A stretch of 64,000 nucleotides of DNA, taken from the NCBI GenBank assembly GCA_965203865.1, contig OZ241916.1:2852001-2916000 (forward strand), written 5' to 3'. Below are positions 8,238 through 17,603 of this stretch, piece by piece. The notes beneath the pieces were generated by a model that was given only the letters and a program-made list of their open reading frames with translations, had not been told where the DNA came from and made no database searches. This stretch comes from G965200765 sp965203865 (GTDB taxonomy: Bacteria > Pseudomonadota > Gammaproteobacteria > Arenicellales > JAJDZL01). A program made the position numbers and the translations under genes. Position 1 is the first letter of the stretch. Each line of letters starts with the position of its first letter.

Positions 8238-10211
8238 GTGGTTGCACTGCACTCGAAATTCAGTAAACTATGCCTGATTGAAACAGCCCAAACTATCAGG
8301 GTTTGTTTAATCCTGCTGGTTTGCCTGTCTGCTTCTGCACCTGTTGAAGCTTCCAACTACACTCAGTTGAGACAGACATTTGTTGATGCAGAAAAGTATC
8401 TTGACAGCAAAAATTTCAAAGCCTGGAAAAGGGTGCAGCCGGCACTTAAAAACTATCCACTTTATCCATATCTGAAATTCAAGCAACTGCGGGCAAGGGG
8501 GTCAAGGTCAAGCAACAAGACGATTGCGGCTACTATTGATAATAGTGTCATTCCAGTACCGCCCAGATTTTTACAATGGTGGCTCAATCGATTGTATCGT
8601 GAAAAAAACTGGAAACTGATTGCCAAGTACTACTCCAAGCCTAATTCTACAAGTACGCGCTGCAGGTATGCGGAAGCACTAGTCAGGACAGGAAAAACTG
8701 AAAATGCAATAACGGAAATTGAGAAACTTTGGCTTGTAGGCAAATCTCAACATGCCGACTGCGACAAAGTATTTGCAATCGCATTGCGAAAAGGCTTAAT
8801 TGATGAAAAACTGGTTTGGAAGCGAATGCTCCTGACTGCTGCCAGACGAAATCGCAGTATGACAAACTATCTGGCAGGTTTGCTAAAGTCTTCAGAAGCC
8901 AGGCAATGGGCAGCTCAGTTGCAACAGGTACAAAAGAATCCATCTTTAGTACTTGAAAAAAATTCTGCCTCTTGGTCGAAAAGCGAATTTGGTCAAGACT
9001 TGATTGAATTGGGGTTCAGAAGAATACTTCGACGTAACCTTGACGCTACAGTTGCCTTGTGGCAAAAACTGGAAGCCAGAGGTGCAATCAGCGCAGATAA
9101 TCTACACAGCATATATCGACGAATCGGGGTGTCTCTCGCAAGGGCACACCGTTTGGAAGCGTTTCCCTGGCTCAGGAATGTCCCTGCATCTCAGCACACG
9201 GATCTATCCAGGGCTTGGCTTGTCCGTTCGGCGGTCCTGGCGGAAAACTGGAAAGGCGTGCTTGACACGATTCGCAAATTTCCAGAAGCCGAGAAGTCAA
9301 AATCAGCCTGGAAATTCTGGCAAGCCAGGGCATTCTATGAAACGGGAGATTCAAACTCAGCATTAATCTTATGGTCGGAACTTGCAAAAACCTCCAATTA
9401 CTATGGACTACTCGCTGCCGACTACTTGAATACGGACTATGCCCTGCCCCGATTTCACACGAACCTGTCCAATGACACTATCAAGTCAGTTCGCGACAAT
9501 CCAGTTGTAACGAGAATTCGAGAACTCCTCTATCTGGACAGGCCCTATGTTGCCCGGAGAGAATATGCAGCAATGTCGAAAGATCTTGACAATAATTTCT
9601 GGGTCAGCGCAGCAGTTCTGTTTCATCAGTGGGGATACTACGACGGAGCGATTCGGGCAATGTTCAACTTTACTTCGGAACCTCATACCGAGTTTGTGCT
9701 TCAGTATCCAACACCATACAAGAGTCTGGTGCGCCGAGAGTCCAAGCGAAACAATATTTCGGAATTCTGGATATATGGAATTATGCGCCAGGAAAGCTTG
9801 TTTATTCGAGATATTCGTTCCAGAGCCGGCGCCATCGGACTAATGCAACTACTGCCATCTACAGCACGCATTGAAGCCAGGCAACTCAAACTGAAAACGC
9901 CAAGACGATCAGACTTGCATGACCCAAGTTTGAACATCAGGCTAGGCAGCTCATATTTTCGAAAGCTACTGAAAATTACAGATGGCAATTTAATATTTTC
10001 ACTTGTATCCTACAATGCGGGACCAAATCGGATGCGCAAGTGGCGGGAAACGTCTCATAAAACAGATGCCACAATTTGGGTTGAAAATATTCCGTTTACA
10101 GAAACTTCCGGTTATGTTAGAAAAGTGCTGAAAAACTTTATAATTTATGAGCACTTGCAAGAGCTGAATCATCGCCGAATAAGCAGCTATCTAGTTCTAC
10201 CTGACAACTGA
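8238..10211 (+). CDS. slt: Soluble lytic murein transglycosylase
   Basis: Periplasmic exolytic transglycosylase that cleaves peptidoglycan with formation of 1,6-anhydro ends. The first two thirds form the helical ring seen in Slt70 (W-rich TPR-like helices, for example LARAHRLEAFPWLRNVP). The C-terminal catalytic domain has the Glu in IMRQESLFIRDIRSRAGAIG followed by GLMQLLPSTAR and LVSYNAGPNRMRKW, all hallmarks of the family. The start is uncertain: the frame is open from GTG 8175, inside the preceding terminator, so I place it at GTG 8238; CLILLVCLSASAPVEA would then be the core of the signal peptide. No clear ribosome binding site is visible. Confidence 0.9.
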   Translation: MVALHSKFSKLCLIETAQTIRVCLILLVCLSASAPVEASNYTQLRQTFVDAEKYLDSKNFKAWKRVQPALKNYPLYPYLKFKQLRARGSRSSNKTIAATIDNSVIPVPPRFLQWWLNRLYREKNWKLIAKYYSKPNSTSTRCRYAEALVRTGKTENAITEIEKLWLVGKSQHADCDKVFAIALRKGLIDEKLVWKRMLLTAARRNRSMTNYLAGLLKSSEARQWAAQLQQVQKNPSLVLEKNSASWSKSEFGQDLIELGFRRILRRNLDATVALWQKLEARGAISADNLHSIYRRIGVSLARAHRLEAFPWLRNVPASQHTDLSRAWLVRSAVLAENWKGVLDTIRKFPEAEKSKSAWKFWQARAFYETGDSNSALILWSELAKTSNYYGLLAADYLNTDYALPRFHTNLSNDTIKSVRDNPVVTRIRELLYLDRPYVARREYAAMSKDLDNNFWVSAAVLFHQWGYYDGAIRAMFNFTSEPHTEFVLQYPTPYKSLVRRESKRNNISEFWIYGIMRQESLFIRDIRSRAGAIGLMQLLPSTARIEARQLKLKTPRRSDLHDPSLNIRLGSSYFRKLLKITDGNLIFSLVSYNAGPNRMRKWRETSHKTDATIWVENIPFTETSGYVRKVLKNFIIYEHLQELNHRRISSYLVLPDN

Positions 10212-10242
10212 CTTGCCGTAGCACTTAACTGGATTGTCGACA

Positions 10243-10515
10243 ATGCCAAAATCAAAATTATTTATTGTTTCCGGCCTCGTTCAAGGAGTGTGGTTTCGAG
10301 CGTTTACAGCAGAACAAGCAAATCGTATTGGAGTTTGCGGCTGGGTGCGTAATACTGATGACGGTAAAGTCGAGCTGCTTGCTTGCGGCGATGAGGAAAA
10401 ATTAAAGCAACTGGAACAGGAATTATGGAAAGGGTCGGAGCTGTCTCGAGTTGATTCGGTGGAATCTCGCGACTCAGAAGAAAAATCAGAAGGAGATTTT
10501 GTAATTCGCTGGTAG
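10243..10515 (+). CDS. Acylphosphatase
   Basis: 90-residue cytosolic enzyme that hydrolyses acyl phosphates. The family signature is complete: VSGLVQGVWFRAFT, containing the catalytic arginine, and GWVRNTDDGKVEL with the catalytic asparagine. I use ATG 10243 rather than the TTG at 10234 because it gives the normal length. It lies 31 bp after slt on the same strand and could be read from the same transcript. No terminator is obvious after it; it converges on proS. Confidence 0.9.
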   Translation: MPKSKLFIVSGLVQGVWFRAFTAEQANRIGVCGWVRNTDDGKVELLACGDEEKLKQLEQELWKGSELSRVDSVESRDSEEKSEGDFVIRW

Positions 10516-10621
10516 TACCAAAAAAACATTCAACTTGCTCATTAAAAAGCAGGAGCCGAATTCATTTGACTGGCTTCTTGACATACCATTCAAGTGCGAC
10601 TAGTTTTTCAAACTACATGTC

Positions 10622-12343
10622 TCATGCAACTCCAAAGTTCTTGATCCGTTCGGCTAATTTTTCTTCCAGGCTATCCAATGACCAATTCTCTGCTGCACTT
10701 TCTGAACGTGCTTTGTATTCAATTGAATTCGTAGCAATACCTCGGTCGGAGATCACCAGCCGGTGCGGAATTCCGATTAAATCCATATCAGCGAATAACA
10801 CCCCTGCGCGGTCGTCACGATCATCCAGCAGCACTTCATAGTTTTGACTCTGCAATCGATCATATACATCGTTGGTCACTCGAGCAACATCCTGTGACTT
10901 CCTGTAGTTGATCGGCACCAGGCAGATGGAAAAAGGTGCGATGGGTTCAGGCCAAATGATTCCATGTTCATCATGGTTCTGCTCTATTGCAGCGGCGACA
11001 ATTCGCGACACTCCAATTCCATAGCACCCCATCCACATAATTGCATTTTGCCCACTGGAATCCAGGCAATTGGCATTGAATGCTTCGCTGTACTTTGTTC
11101 CAAGCTGAAAAACATGCCCCACCTCGATTCCCCTTTTTACCTCAAGCTTTTCGTCAGAATGACCCGGTACAGGGTCCCCGGCAACAGCGTTGCGCAGGTC
11201 TGCACATTCAGGTTCAGGCAAATCTCTGCCCCAGTTCACCCCCAAATAATGCTTTTCTTCCTGATTGGCCCCACATACAAAATCCGACATTTTCGACGCT
11301 TCGTAGTCCGCGACAACTTTCATGTTCAAGCCAATTGGTCCAATAGATCCGGGTTCGGTTCCAACAACCTTGCGAATAGTGTCAGCAGACTCCATCTGCA
11401 TGGGGACCAGAACTCCCGGAATTTTTTCAGCTTTGAGTGTATTCAACTCCCTGTCCCCCCTTAGCACAATCGCTATGGGTTCGGATTCACCGCGAACTAC
11501 AAGAGTCTTCAACGTACAAGAAACTGGAATTGACAAAAATTCAGATAACTGAGCCATGGTATGAACGTTCGGAGTATCCACTAGTCGAAGCTCCTCCGCT
11601 GGCTCTGGCCTTTTCTCGGGCATTGACGGCACATCAATTAACTCAAGGTTTGAGGCAAATCCTGTAGCAGAATTAATGCCAATACCATCCTCGCCTGATT
11701 CTGCAATCACATGGAATTCGTGCGAAACACTGCCGCCGATTGCACCTGAGTCAGCTTCCACAGCAACAAATTCAAGCCCCAGACGATTAAAAATTCGAGT
11801 GTAGGCATCATACATTTTCCAATAAGCTTGCTCCATGCCCCGCCTATCCACATCGAAAGAATAGGCATCCTTCATCAAAAACTCGCGGCATCGCATGACT
11901 CCAAAGCGAGGGCGAATCTCGTCGCGAAACTTCCATTGAATCTGGTAAAAATTCGCGGGCAATTGGCGATAGCTTCGAATTTCGCTGTCGATTAGCGTAG
12001 TAATCACTTCTTCATGCGTCGGACCCAGGCAAAAATCCCGGTCATGCCGGTCCGTAAATCTCAACAATTCGGGTCCGAAGTGGTCCCATCGCCCGGATTC
12101 TTTCCAGATCTCTCCTGGCTGCACGCTTGGCATCAAAACCTCCTGTGCACCGGAACGATTCATTTCTTCGCGCACTATATTTTCAACCTTGCCCAATACC
12201 CGAAGGCCAGTGGGGAGCCAACTGTAAATTCCGGCCGCCAATTGGCGAATCATGCCCGCTCTCAACATTAACTTGTGACTGACAACTTCTACGTCGGCAG
12301 GAGTCTGTTTTACGGTCGCAAGCAGATAGTCTGAAGTTTTCAT
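10622..12343 (-). CDS. proS: Prolyl-tRNA synthetase (bacterial type)
   Basis: 573 residues, matching the bacterial-type class II enzyme. Motif 1 region RAGMIRQLAAGIYSWLPTGLRVL, motif 2 WKFRDEIRPRFGVMRCREFLMKD, an inserted editing domain (about residues 225-400, with LIDVPSMPEKRPEPAEE near its start) and motif 3 GCYGIGVSRIVAAAIEQ are all present. The C-terminal anticodon-binding domain contains DDRDDRAGVLFADMDLIGIPHR. It charges tRNA-Pro; a tRNA-Pro gene happens to be at 54005 in this window. ATG start at 12343. It follows a small gene of unknown role on the same strand after 39 bp. Confidence 0.96.
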   Translation of the reverse strand: MKTSDYLLATVKQTPADVEVVSHKLMLRAGMIRQLAAGIYSWLPTGLRVLGKVENIVREEMNRSGAQEVLMPSVQPGEIWKESGRWDHFGPELLRFTDRHDRDFCLGPTHEEVITTLIDSEIRSYRQLPANFYQIQWKFRDEIRPRFGVMRCREFLMKDAYSFDVDRRGMEQAYWKMYDAYTRIFNRLGLEFVAVEADSGAIGGSVSHEFHVIAESGEDGIGINSATGFASNLELIDVPSMPEKRPEPAEELRLVDTPNVHTMAQLSEFLSIPVSCTLKTLVVRGESEPIAIVLRGDRELNTLKAEKIPGVLVPMQMESADTIRKVVGTEPGSIGPIGLNMKVVADYEASKMSDFVCGANQEEKHYLGVNWGRDLPEPECADLRNAVAGDPVPGHSDEKLEVKRGIEVGHVFQLGTKYSEAFNANCLDSSGQNAIMWMGCYGIGVSRIVAAAIEQNHDEHGIIWPEPIAPFSICLVPINYRKSQDVARVTNDVYDRLQSQNYEVLLDDRDDRAGVLFADMDLIGIPHRLVISDRGIATNSIEYKARSESAAENWSLDSLEEKLAERIKNFGVA

Positions 12344-12382
12344 ATTTTGCGCATCAACCCGGAATTGCCTTGTTCAAACTTT

Positions 12383-12892
12383 TTACCATCGAAATTTGTT
12401 CCAGCGTTCTGGATTCGCCCAATCCTTTGCGTTTAGCCATTGAGGTGCCGGCTTGTAGAATTTCAGGCTGAATTCGTACATCTGCTGCTTATCGGTCGAA
12501 AACTGCTCTGGACTAGCCAATCTCATTCCATTAGCTACGGCGTCTTGAGGCCCATAGCAATCGCTGCCTGCTGCGGGCACGAGCACCCAGAGCAGTTTTG
12601 AATGAAAATCCCGCAATCGAGAAATCAACTGAATACCGTCATCTCTGGAAATGGTTTCCAGCACTCCATAAACTAGCGCAAAATCAAATCGATGAAGCCC
12701 ATACACTGACTCATGCAAATTTTCATATACAACATGTTCCAATGATGCTTCATTGTTTTGCTCAATGTAATTCAATACACAGTTGGGAACCGCGGCACCC
12801 AATACCAGCACAGTAGCAGGATTTTCTTGCATCAACCGGTTTTCGATTGATTTTTCAATTGCACTGTCCACTGATAAATCCACTTTTGGCAT
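12383..12892 (-). CDS. Small protein of unknown function (DUF6231-like)
   Basis: 169 residues without signal peptide or membrane segment. The middle (TVLVLGAAVPNCVLNYIEQ and FDFALVYGVLETISRDDGIQLISRLRD) resembles the shape of a Rossmann methyltransferase but lacks a clear glycine-rich SAM-binding loop. The end NAKDWANPERWNKFRW resembles, from memory, DUF6231 proteins found next to dxs/folE2 or proS in gammaproteobacteria; I could not check this. It is 30 bp downstream of folE2 and upstream of proS, so it is probably part of the same transcript. Confidence 0.7.
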   Translation of the reverse strand: MPKVDLSVDSAIEKSIENRLMQENPATVLVLGAAVPNCVLNYIEQNNEASLEHVVYENLHESVYGLHRFDFALVYGVLETISRDDGIQLISRLRDFHSKLLWVLVPAAGSDCYGPQDAVANGMRLASPEQFSTDKQQMYEFSLKFYKPAPQWLNAKDWANPERWNKFRW

Positions 12893-12922
12893 TGCAGTGA
12901 ACCTGGGATAGCTGAACTTGCC

Positions 12923-13774
12923 TTATTCTACAAGCTTGAGTTCTGGGTCGACTTCCTGTGAACTGGATATTCTTGCGTAGGCAGAGTGGTTGTGTATAGA
13001 CTCGAAATTTTCCGACTCAACCGTATAGGCAAGAATTCTTCTGTCCTCATTGAGTTCCTTTGCAATGTCGCGAACCATGTCTTCTACAAATTTGGGATTG
13101 TCGTACGCCTCCTCAGTAACGAACTTCTCATCGGGGCGCTTCAACAATCCATAGAGTTGCGAGCTGGCATTCGCTTCCGCCAGTTCAATTAATTCTTCCA
13201 TCCACACAAATTCTCTGGACATCGCTGTAATTGTTACATGCGAGCGCTGATTGTGGGCTCCGTAATTCGAAATTTCCTTTGAGCAGGGACACAGCGAGGT
13301 AACCGGGACAACAATTCTGGTCGTAATTTCTATATTGCCGTTTTTCAGTTCTCCATAAAGGGTTGCTTCATAGTCAACCACGCTCTTTACTCCGGTTACA
13401 GGAGCGCTTTTTTCCAGAAAATACGGAAAGGTCATTTCGATTCGACTGCTATCGGCATCCAGTTTCTCTGCAACTTCCCGAACTATGTCCTTGAATGACT
13501 GTACCGATATAACCGTATCATGATTGTTGAGAACCTCAACGAACCTTGACATGTGCGTACCCTTAAAATTATGGGGCAATCCAACGTACATATTGAACGT
13601 TGCAACTGTAGTCTGTTCGCCGTAGCTGCGGTCGCGTACTCTTACCGGGTGGCGAATGGCACGTATCCCGACCTGGTCAATAGCAAGCTTGCGCGTGTCC
13701 GGCTTGGCCTGAATGTCCGGAATAATACGATCTTCCGGATCCATCGGCACTGGTGTCAATTGCGGAAAATTCAT
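12923..13774 (-). CDS. folE2: GTP cyclohydrolase FolE2 (type IB)
   Basis: First enzyme of folate synthesis, converting GTP to dihydroneopterin triphosphate; type IB enzymes can work with metals other than zinc. Family features seen are VGIRAIRHPVRVRDR near the N-terminus, TSLCPCSKEISNYGAHNQRSH, with the catalytic cysteine region and histidine, and VEDMVRDIAKELNEDRRI. The frame extends upstream into dxs, but ATG 13774 (MNFPQLTPVP) gives the usual length of 283 residues and overlaps the dxs stop as ATGA, indicating translational coupling. The isoprenoid genes are upstream in the same operon. Confidence 0.93.
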   Translation of the reverse strand: MNFPQLTPVPMDPEDRIIPDIQAKPDTRKLAIDQVGIRAIRHPVRVRDRSYGEQTTVATFNMYVGLPHNFKGTHMSRFVEVLNNHDTVISVQSFKDIVREVAEKLDADSSRIEMTFPYFLEKSAPVTGVKSVVDYEATLYGELKNGNIEITTRIVVPVTSLCPCSKEISNYGAHNQRSHVTITAMSREFVWMEELIELAEANASSQLYGLLKRPDEKFVTEEAYDNPKFVEDMVRDIAKELNEDRRILAYTVESENFESIHNHSAYARISSSQEVDPELKLVE

Positions 13775-15717
13775 GCTGTGGCGAACTCCTTTCTGTTTTG
13801 CTCTCTGATTTGTTGTACGGTTTTTACAATGGATGCGCTGTCTAGTCCACATTCAGCTAGCACATCTTTGGGATTACCATGGTCCAAATGCCGGTCCGGC
13901 AACCCCAGATTCAGTATATGAACCAGTATTCCCTTGCTAGCCAAAAATTCGTTTACTGCCGAACCGGCACCACCGGTTACGACATTTTCTTCAATTGTAA
14001 TCACTAAATCATGTGAACAGGCAATTTTTACAATTTGCGCTTCATCCAGGGGTTTGATAAACCGCATGTCCACCACGGTCGCATCTATCTCTTCGCCTGC
14101 CTGCAACGCCGGTGCGAGCATGCTGCCAAACGCAAGAATCGCGGTTGAAACGCCTTCGCGCTTCAACTTGGATTTTCCAATTTCAATCGCAGTCATCTCC
14201 TCAACCATGTTCGTTCCCGGCCCGCTTCCCCGCGGATAGCGAACAGCACTCGGTCCCTTGTGCAAATATGCCGTATATAGTAATTGCCGGCATTCGTTTT
14301 CATCACTCGGCGCCATGACAACCATGTTGGGAATGCACCGCAAATACGTAAAATCGTAGGCTCCGTTGTGCGTGGCGCCATCCGCACCGACAAATCCGGC
14401 CCGGTCAATAGCAAATGTTACATCCAGATTCTGAATGCAAACATCGTGTATGACTTGATCATAGGCGCGCTGCAAAAAAGTCGAATAAATTGCTACAACC
14501 GGCTTGAGGCCTTCTGTCGCCAGGCCGGCAGCAAAAGTTACGGAATGCTGCTCTGCAATGCCTACATCGAAATATCGATTGGGAAACTGCTTTTCAAACT
14601 CCACAAGTCCTGAACCCTCCCGCATGGCAGGAGTGATGCCAATGAGCTTGTCATCCTTGTTCCCCATGTCGCACAGCCACTTGCCGAATACCTGGGTATA
14701 GGTGGTGCCGGACGGCTTCTTTTCCATCTTGCCGGTTTCTGGATTGAACGGAACAACACCATGGTAAACAAGAGGGTCGGCTTCGGCCGGGTCGTAGCCT
14801 TTGCCTTTTTGCGTAATGATGTGAAGAAACCTCGGACCTTTGATTCGCTTCATGTTGGTCAGCGTTCGAACCAGATTGGTTACATTGTGCCCGTCCACCG
14901 GTCCGATATAGTAGAAGCCGAATTCCTCAAACAATGTGCTAGGGAGAAACATGCCCTTGGTATGCGATTCAATGCGACTGGTAAATTCCTGAACAGGGGG
15001 AATTGTACTCAGAACAGACCGACTTCCCTCCCGAACTGACATGAACGCTTTCCCTGACAAGGTTCTGGCCAAATAGTTGGAAATGGCCCCCACATTGGGA
15101 GAAATCGACATTTCATTATCGTTCAGTATTACAAGCAGGTCGGCAGATGAATCCCCGGCATTGTTCAACGCTTCGTAAGCAAGCCCGGCGGTCAGGGCAC
15201 CATCGCCAATGATTGCCACGACGCTATGCTCCTCGCCTTTTATTGCCGATGCTATGGACATTCCTAAAGCAGCGGAAACTGAAGTACTGGAATGCCCCGC
15301 ACCAAAGGTGTCATACTCGCTTTCGTCGCGTTTCAAAAAGCCGCTCAAGCCGCTTGGCTGACGTATGGTGTGCAGAAACTCTCGACGACCGGTAAGAATC
15401 TTGTGAGGGTAGGCTTGATGACCAATGTCCCACACAATTCGGTCAACCGGTGTGTTGAATACATAGTGCAAGGCTACAGTCAATTCGACTGTTCCAAGTC
15501 CGGCCGCCAAATGCCCGCCTGATTTTGAAATGACATCAATCAGGAAACTACGCAGTTGATCTGCCAGTTCAGGCAATTGAGACGGTTTTAGCTTCCTCAG
15601 GTCCTCGGGTGTCTGAATATCGTTCAACAGCCCGAACTGAACAGACGATACGTCAGGTTCCAGCTGTTCCACGGACAACTCGCCAAGGGCTTTCGAGCCA
15701 ATAGAATATGCGCTCAT
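13771..15717 (-). CDS. dxs: 1-deoxy-D-xylulose-5-phosphate synthase
   Basis: Thiamine-diphosphate enzyme that condenses pyruvate and glyceraldehyde 3-phosphate, the entry step of the MEP isoprenoid pathway. The protein has 648 residues. Visible motifs are DIGHQAYPHKILTGR, the ThDP-binding GDGALTAGLAYEALNNAG...NDNEMSIS, transketolase central-domain residues FDVGIAEQHSVTFAAGLA, and the C-terminal DMRFIKPLD and EENVVTGGAGSAVNE. It begins 15 bp after ispA and ends in an ATGA overlap with folE2. The N-terminus is some 25 residues longer than in E. coli. Confidence 0.96.
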   Translation of the reverse strand: MSAYSIGSKALGELSVEQLEPDVSSVQFGLLNDIQTPEDLRKLKPSQLPELADQLRSFLIDVISKSGGHLAAGLGTVELTVALHYVFNTPVDRIVWDIGHQAYPHKILTGRREFLHTIRQPSGLSGFLKRDESEYDTFGAGHSSTSVSAALGMSIASAIKGEEHSVVAIIGDGALTAGLAYEALNNAGDSSADLLVILNDNEMSISPNVGAISNYLARTLSGKAFMSVREGSRSVLSTIPPVQEFTSRIESHTKGMFLPSTLFEEFGFYYIGPVDGHNVTNLVRTLTNMKRIKGPRFLHIITQKGKGYDPAEADPLVYHGVVPFNPETGKMEKKPSGTTYTQVFGKWLCDMGNKDDKLIGITPAMREGSGLVEFEKQFPNRYFDVGIAEQHSVTFAAGLATEGLKPVVAIYSTFLQRAYDQVIHDVCIQNLDVTFAIDRAGFVGADGATHNGAYDFTYLRCIPNMVVMAPSDENECRQLLYTAYLHKGPSAVRYPRGSGPGTNMVEEMTAIEIGKSKLKREGVSTAILAFGSMLAPALQAGEEIDATVVDMRFIKPLDEAQIVKIACSHDLVITIEENVVTGGAGSAVNEFLASKGILVHILNLGLPDRHLDHGNPKDVLAECGLDSASIVKTVQQIREQNRKEFATA

Positions 15718-15732
15718 ACTTGTATTCTATAA

Positions 15733-16533
15733 CTAATATCTACGGTTCACAACAAAATCAGCAATTTCCACAAGATTCACAGTATTGTAATGCAGTTTTC
15801 CAAGTAGCGACTTGGCATTGTCGCAATGCTTCAGTGCCAGTTTCCGGAGATCGTCATTTGGCTCGTCGTCGTCCAGCATGTCGTCGATGAATTGAAACGA
15901 CAACCCCAGATTTTCAGCATACTGGTCAAGCACAGTCAAAAGATTTTCATCTGCAGTTCGGCTTGCAAGTGCACCAAGACGCATAGACGCTTTGAAAAGC
16001 GCAGCTGTTTTTAGCTTGTTCGTCAGAACAATGTCGCTTTTATGAAAAAGATCGAGAATTTGCCCGCCGACCATGCCGCTTGGTCCGATGTGATACGCAA
16101 GGGAAGCAATCATGCTGCGCTGGGCATCAGGAATTTCTGCCAACGCCTCGTCAATCGCAATAATTTCAAAAGCCCGAGCCTGCAGTGCATCGCCCGTCAG
16201 AATTGCCGTTGCTTCATCATAGTAGATATGGCATGCAGGCTGCCCGCGCCGCATGTCGTCGTCATCCATGGCGGGCAGGTCGTCATGAACCAGAGAGTAG
16301 GCGTGAATGAACTCCACTGCTGCCGCAGGTGCATTCAGATACTTTCTTTGCGCCCCGAGCATCTCGCCGGTAAAGTAAACAAGGATTGCCCGCAAACGCT
16401 TGCCGCCATTCATGGTTACATACTCCATGGCTTCGGTCAGTCGGTCTGTAGAATACTCCGGGCGTGGAAGCCGCTCCTTGACCGCTTTGTTTGCGTGGTC
16501 CCGATAGAATTTCCACTTGTCCTCAAAGTTCAT
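15733..16533 (-). CDS. ispA: (2E,6E)-farnesyl diphosphate synthase
   Basis: Class I prenyltransferase that builds farnesyl diphosphate from IPP and DMAPP. 266 residues. The first aspartate-rich motif is in SLVHDDLPAMDDDDMRRG, the second in GLSFQFIDDMLDD; NGGKRLRAILVY is the substrate-binding N-terminal motif. The C-terminus VEIADFVVNRRY is typical. Its ATG overlaps the xseB stop as ATGA, and dxs follows directly: the classic xseB-ispA-dxs operon. In E. coli the second motif is DDILD; here DDMLD, still a canonical DDxxD. Confidence 0.95.
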   Translation of the reverse strand: MNFEDKWKFYRDHANKAVKERLPRPEYSTDRLTEAMEYVTMNGGKRLRAILVYFTGEMLGAQRKYLNAPAAAVEFIHAYSLVHDDLPAMDDDDMRRGQPACHIYYDEATAILTGDALQARAFEIIAIDEALAEIPDAQRSMIASLAYHIGPSGMVGGQILDLFHKSDIVLTNKLKTAALFKASMRLGALASRTADENLLTVLDQYAENLGLSFQFIDDMLDDDEPNDDLRKLALKHCDNAKSLLGKLHYNTVNLVEIADFVVNRRY

Positions 16534-16784
16534 GAATCAGAATTCTCGACATCAAAGGGCTTTTCTTCATAAGTTCCATCTTGCTTTTTGGCAAGAATGC
16601 TTATGCGTTGTTCTGCGGCTTCCAGTTGCTTTTGGCACTCGCGGGCAATTTTCATTCCGCGTTCATAGTCCTCAAGAGACTGCTCCAGTGTTTGGTCGCC
16701 CCTTTCCATACGCATCACTATTGCTTCAAGTTCCCTCAACGCCGACTCAAATGACTTTGGTTCTTCTTTTTTCGATTCGTCCAT
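16530..16784 (-). CDS. xseB: Exodeoxyribonuclease VII small subunit
   Basis: 84-residue subunit of ExoVII, a single-strand-specific DNA exonuclease. The family core is FESALRELEAIVMRMERGDQTLEQSLEDYERGMKIARECQKQL, an antiparallel helical hairpin. It is the first gene of the operon and overlaps ispA by 4 bp. The large subunit XseA is not in this window. Confidence 0.93.
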   Translation of the reverse strand: MDESKKEEPKSFESALRELEAIVMRMERGDQTLEQSLEDYERGMKIARECQKQLEAAEQRISILAKKQDGTYEEKPFDVENSDS

Positions 16785-17006
16785 TTTACTGCCTGTTCAA
16801 TTTTTCTGATTTCCGAGAAACTCACTTCCAGCATGTGAGCTTAAAAAAACTATTGTAAGTTTTCTTGTTGCAAAAAATGTTAATACATCGAAACTGAAAT
16901 TTACCTTTAAAATAAGCATAGTCAGGAATTTCATCGTATTTGCTTCATAAAACCCTGAATTTTCACAATATCAGAATTAATCTTAAAAACTTTTAATGAA
17001 AAATTG

Positions 17007-17034
17007 TTGACAACAGAAAAATTTGATTTAGAAT
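17007..17034 (+). promoter_or_regulatory. Sigma-70 promoter of the rubrerythrin operon
   Basis: A perfect -35 TTGACA at 17007-17012 and a -10 TAGAAT at 17029-17034, spacer 16, placed 54 bp before the rubrerythrin ATG. The -10 is inside the inverted repeat at 17026-17044. Confidence 0.7.
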
Positions 17035-17044
17035 AAGTCTAAAT
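17026..17044. promoter_or_regulatory. Inverted repeat over the -10 box, candidate operator
   Basis: ATTTAGA-N5-TCTAAAT with perfect 7-bp arms covers the -10 of the rubrerythrin promoter, a position expected for repression. Rubrerythrin genes are usually controlled by peroxide- or iron-responsive factors (PerR, Fur, IscR/RirA types); the repeat is not a textbook match to any of these that I can recognise. Confidence 0.45.
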
Positions 17045-17088
17045 GAATTTTTAATTTGAATTTTTCAATCGCAAGTGGAGATATTTAT

Positions 17089-17508
17089 ATGGATTTGAAA
17101 GGTACCAAGACTGAGCAGAATTTAAAGGATGCATTCGCAGGCGAATCGCAGGCGAATCGACGCTACCTTTACTTTGCAGCCAAGGCCGATGTTGAAGGTT
17201 ACAATGATGTATCCGCTGTATTCAGGTCAACTGCTGAAGGAGAAACCGGGCATGCGCACGGACATCTCGAATATCTGGAATCCGTAGGCGACCCTGCGAC
17301 GGGACTGCCGATTGGACAAACCAGTGAAAATCTGAAGGCGGCGATTGCCGGTGAAACACACGAGTATACGGACATGTATCCGGGCATGGCTTCAGCTGCC
17401 AGAGACGAAGGCTTCGATGAAGTGGCGGACTGGTTTGAAACCCTTGCCAAAGCAGAGCGTTCTCACGCCAATCGATTTCAAAAAGCTTTGGATAATCTGG
17501 ACGCCTAG
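17089..17508 (+). CDS. Rubrerythrin (short, without rubredoxin domain)
   Basis: 139-residue ferritin-like diiron protein, likely a peroxide reductase. The metal ligands are recognisable in FAGESQANRRYLYFA, EGETGHAHGHLEYL, AAIAGETHEYTDMYPGMA and AKAERSHANRFQKAL (pairs of E and ExxH). Classical rubrerythrins carry a C-terminal rubredoxin domain with two CxxC pairs; it is absent here. I start at ATG 17089, preceded by GTGGAG at 17075-17080, not at an in-frame ATT/TTG-type start 33 bases upstream. Followed by the Fe-S and DUF3501 genes, with which rubrerythrins are often clustered in proteobacteria; strong promoter and candidate operator upstream. Confidence 0.92.
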   Translation: MDLKGTKTEQNLKDAFAGESQANRRYLYFAAKADVEGYNDVSAVFRSTAEGETGHAHGHLEYLESVGDPATGLPIGQTSENLKAAIAGETHEYTDMYPGMASAARDEGFDEVADWFETLAKAERSHANRFQKALDNLDA

Positions 17509-17529
17509 CACAGTCAATTTCCTCAATTT

Positions 17530-17563
17530 GAAAGCGAAACCGCATTAATGCGGTTTCGCTTTC
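17530..17563. terminator. Perfect 34-bp palindrome between rubrerythrin and the Fe-S gene
   Basis: Bases 17530-17546 are the exact reverse complement of 17547-17563, giving a stem of about 15 bp with a TTAA turn. The following sequence, TTGAATTT, is only weakly T-rich. It may be an attenuator that raises rubrerythrin expression over the two downstream genes, or an mRNA-stabilising hairpin. Confidence 0.6.
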
Positions 17564-17603
17564 TTGAATTTACAACACTGAAAAGCAAGAAACAACTATC
17601 TAT

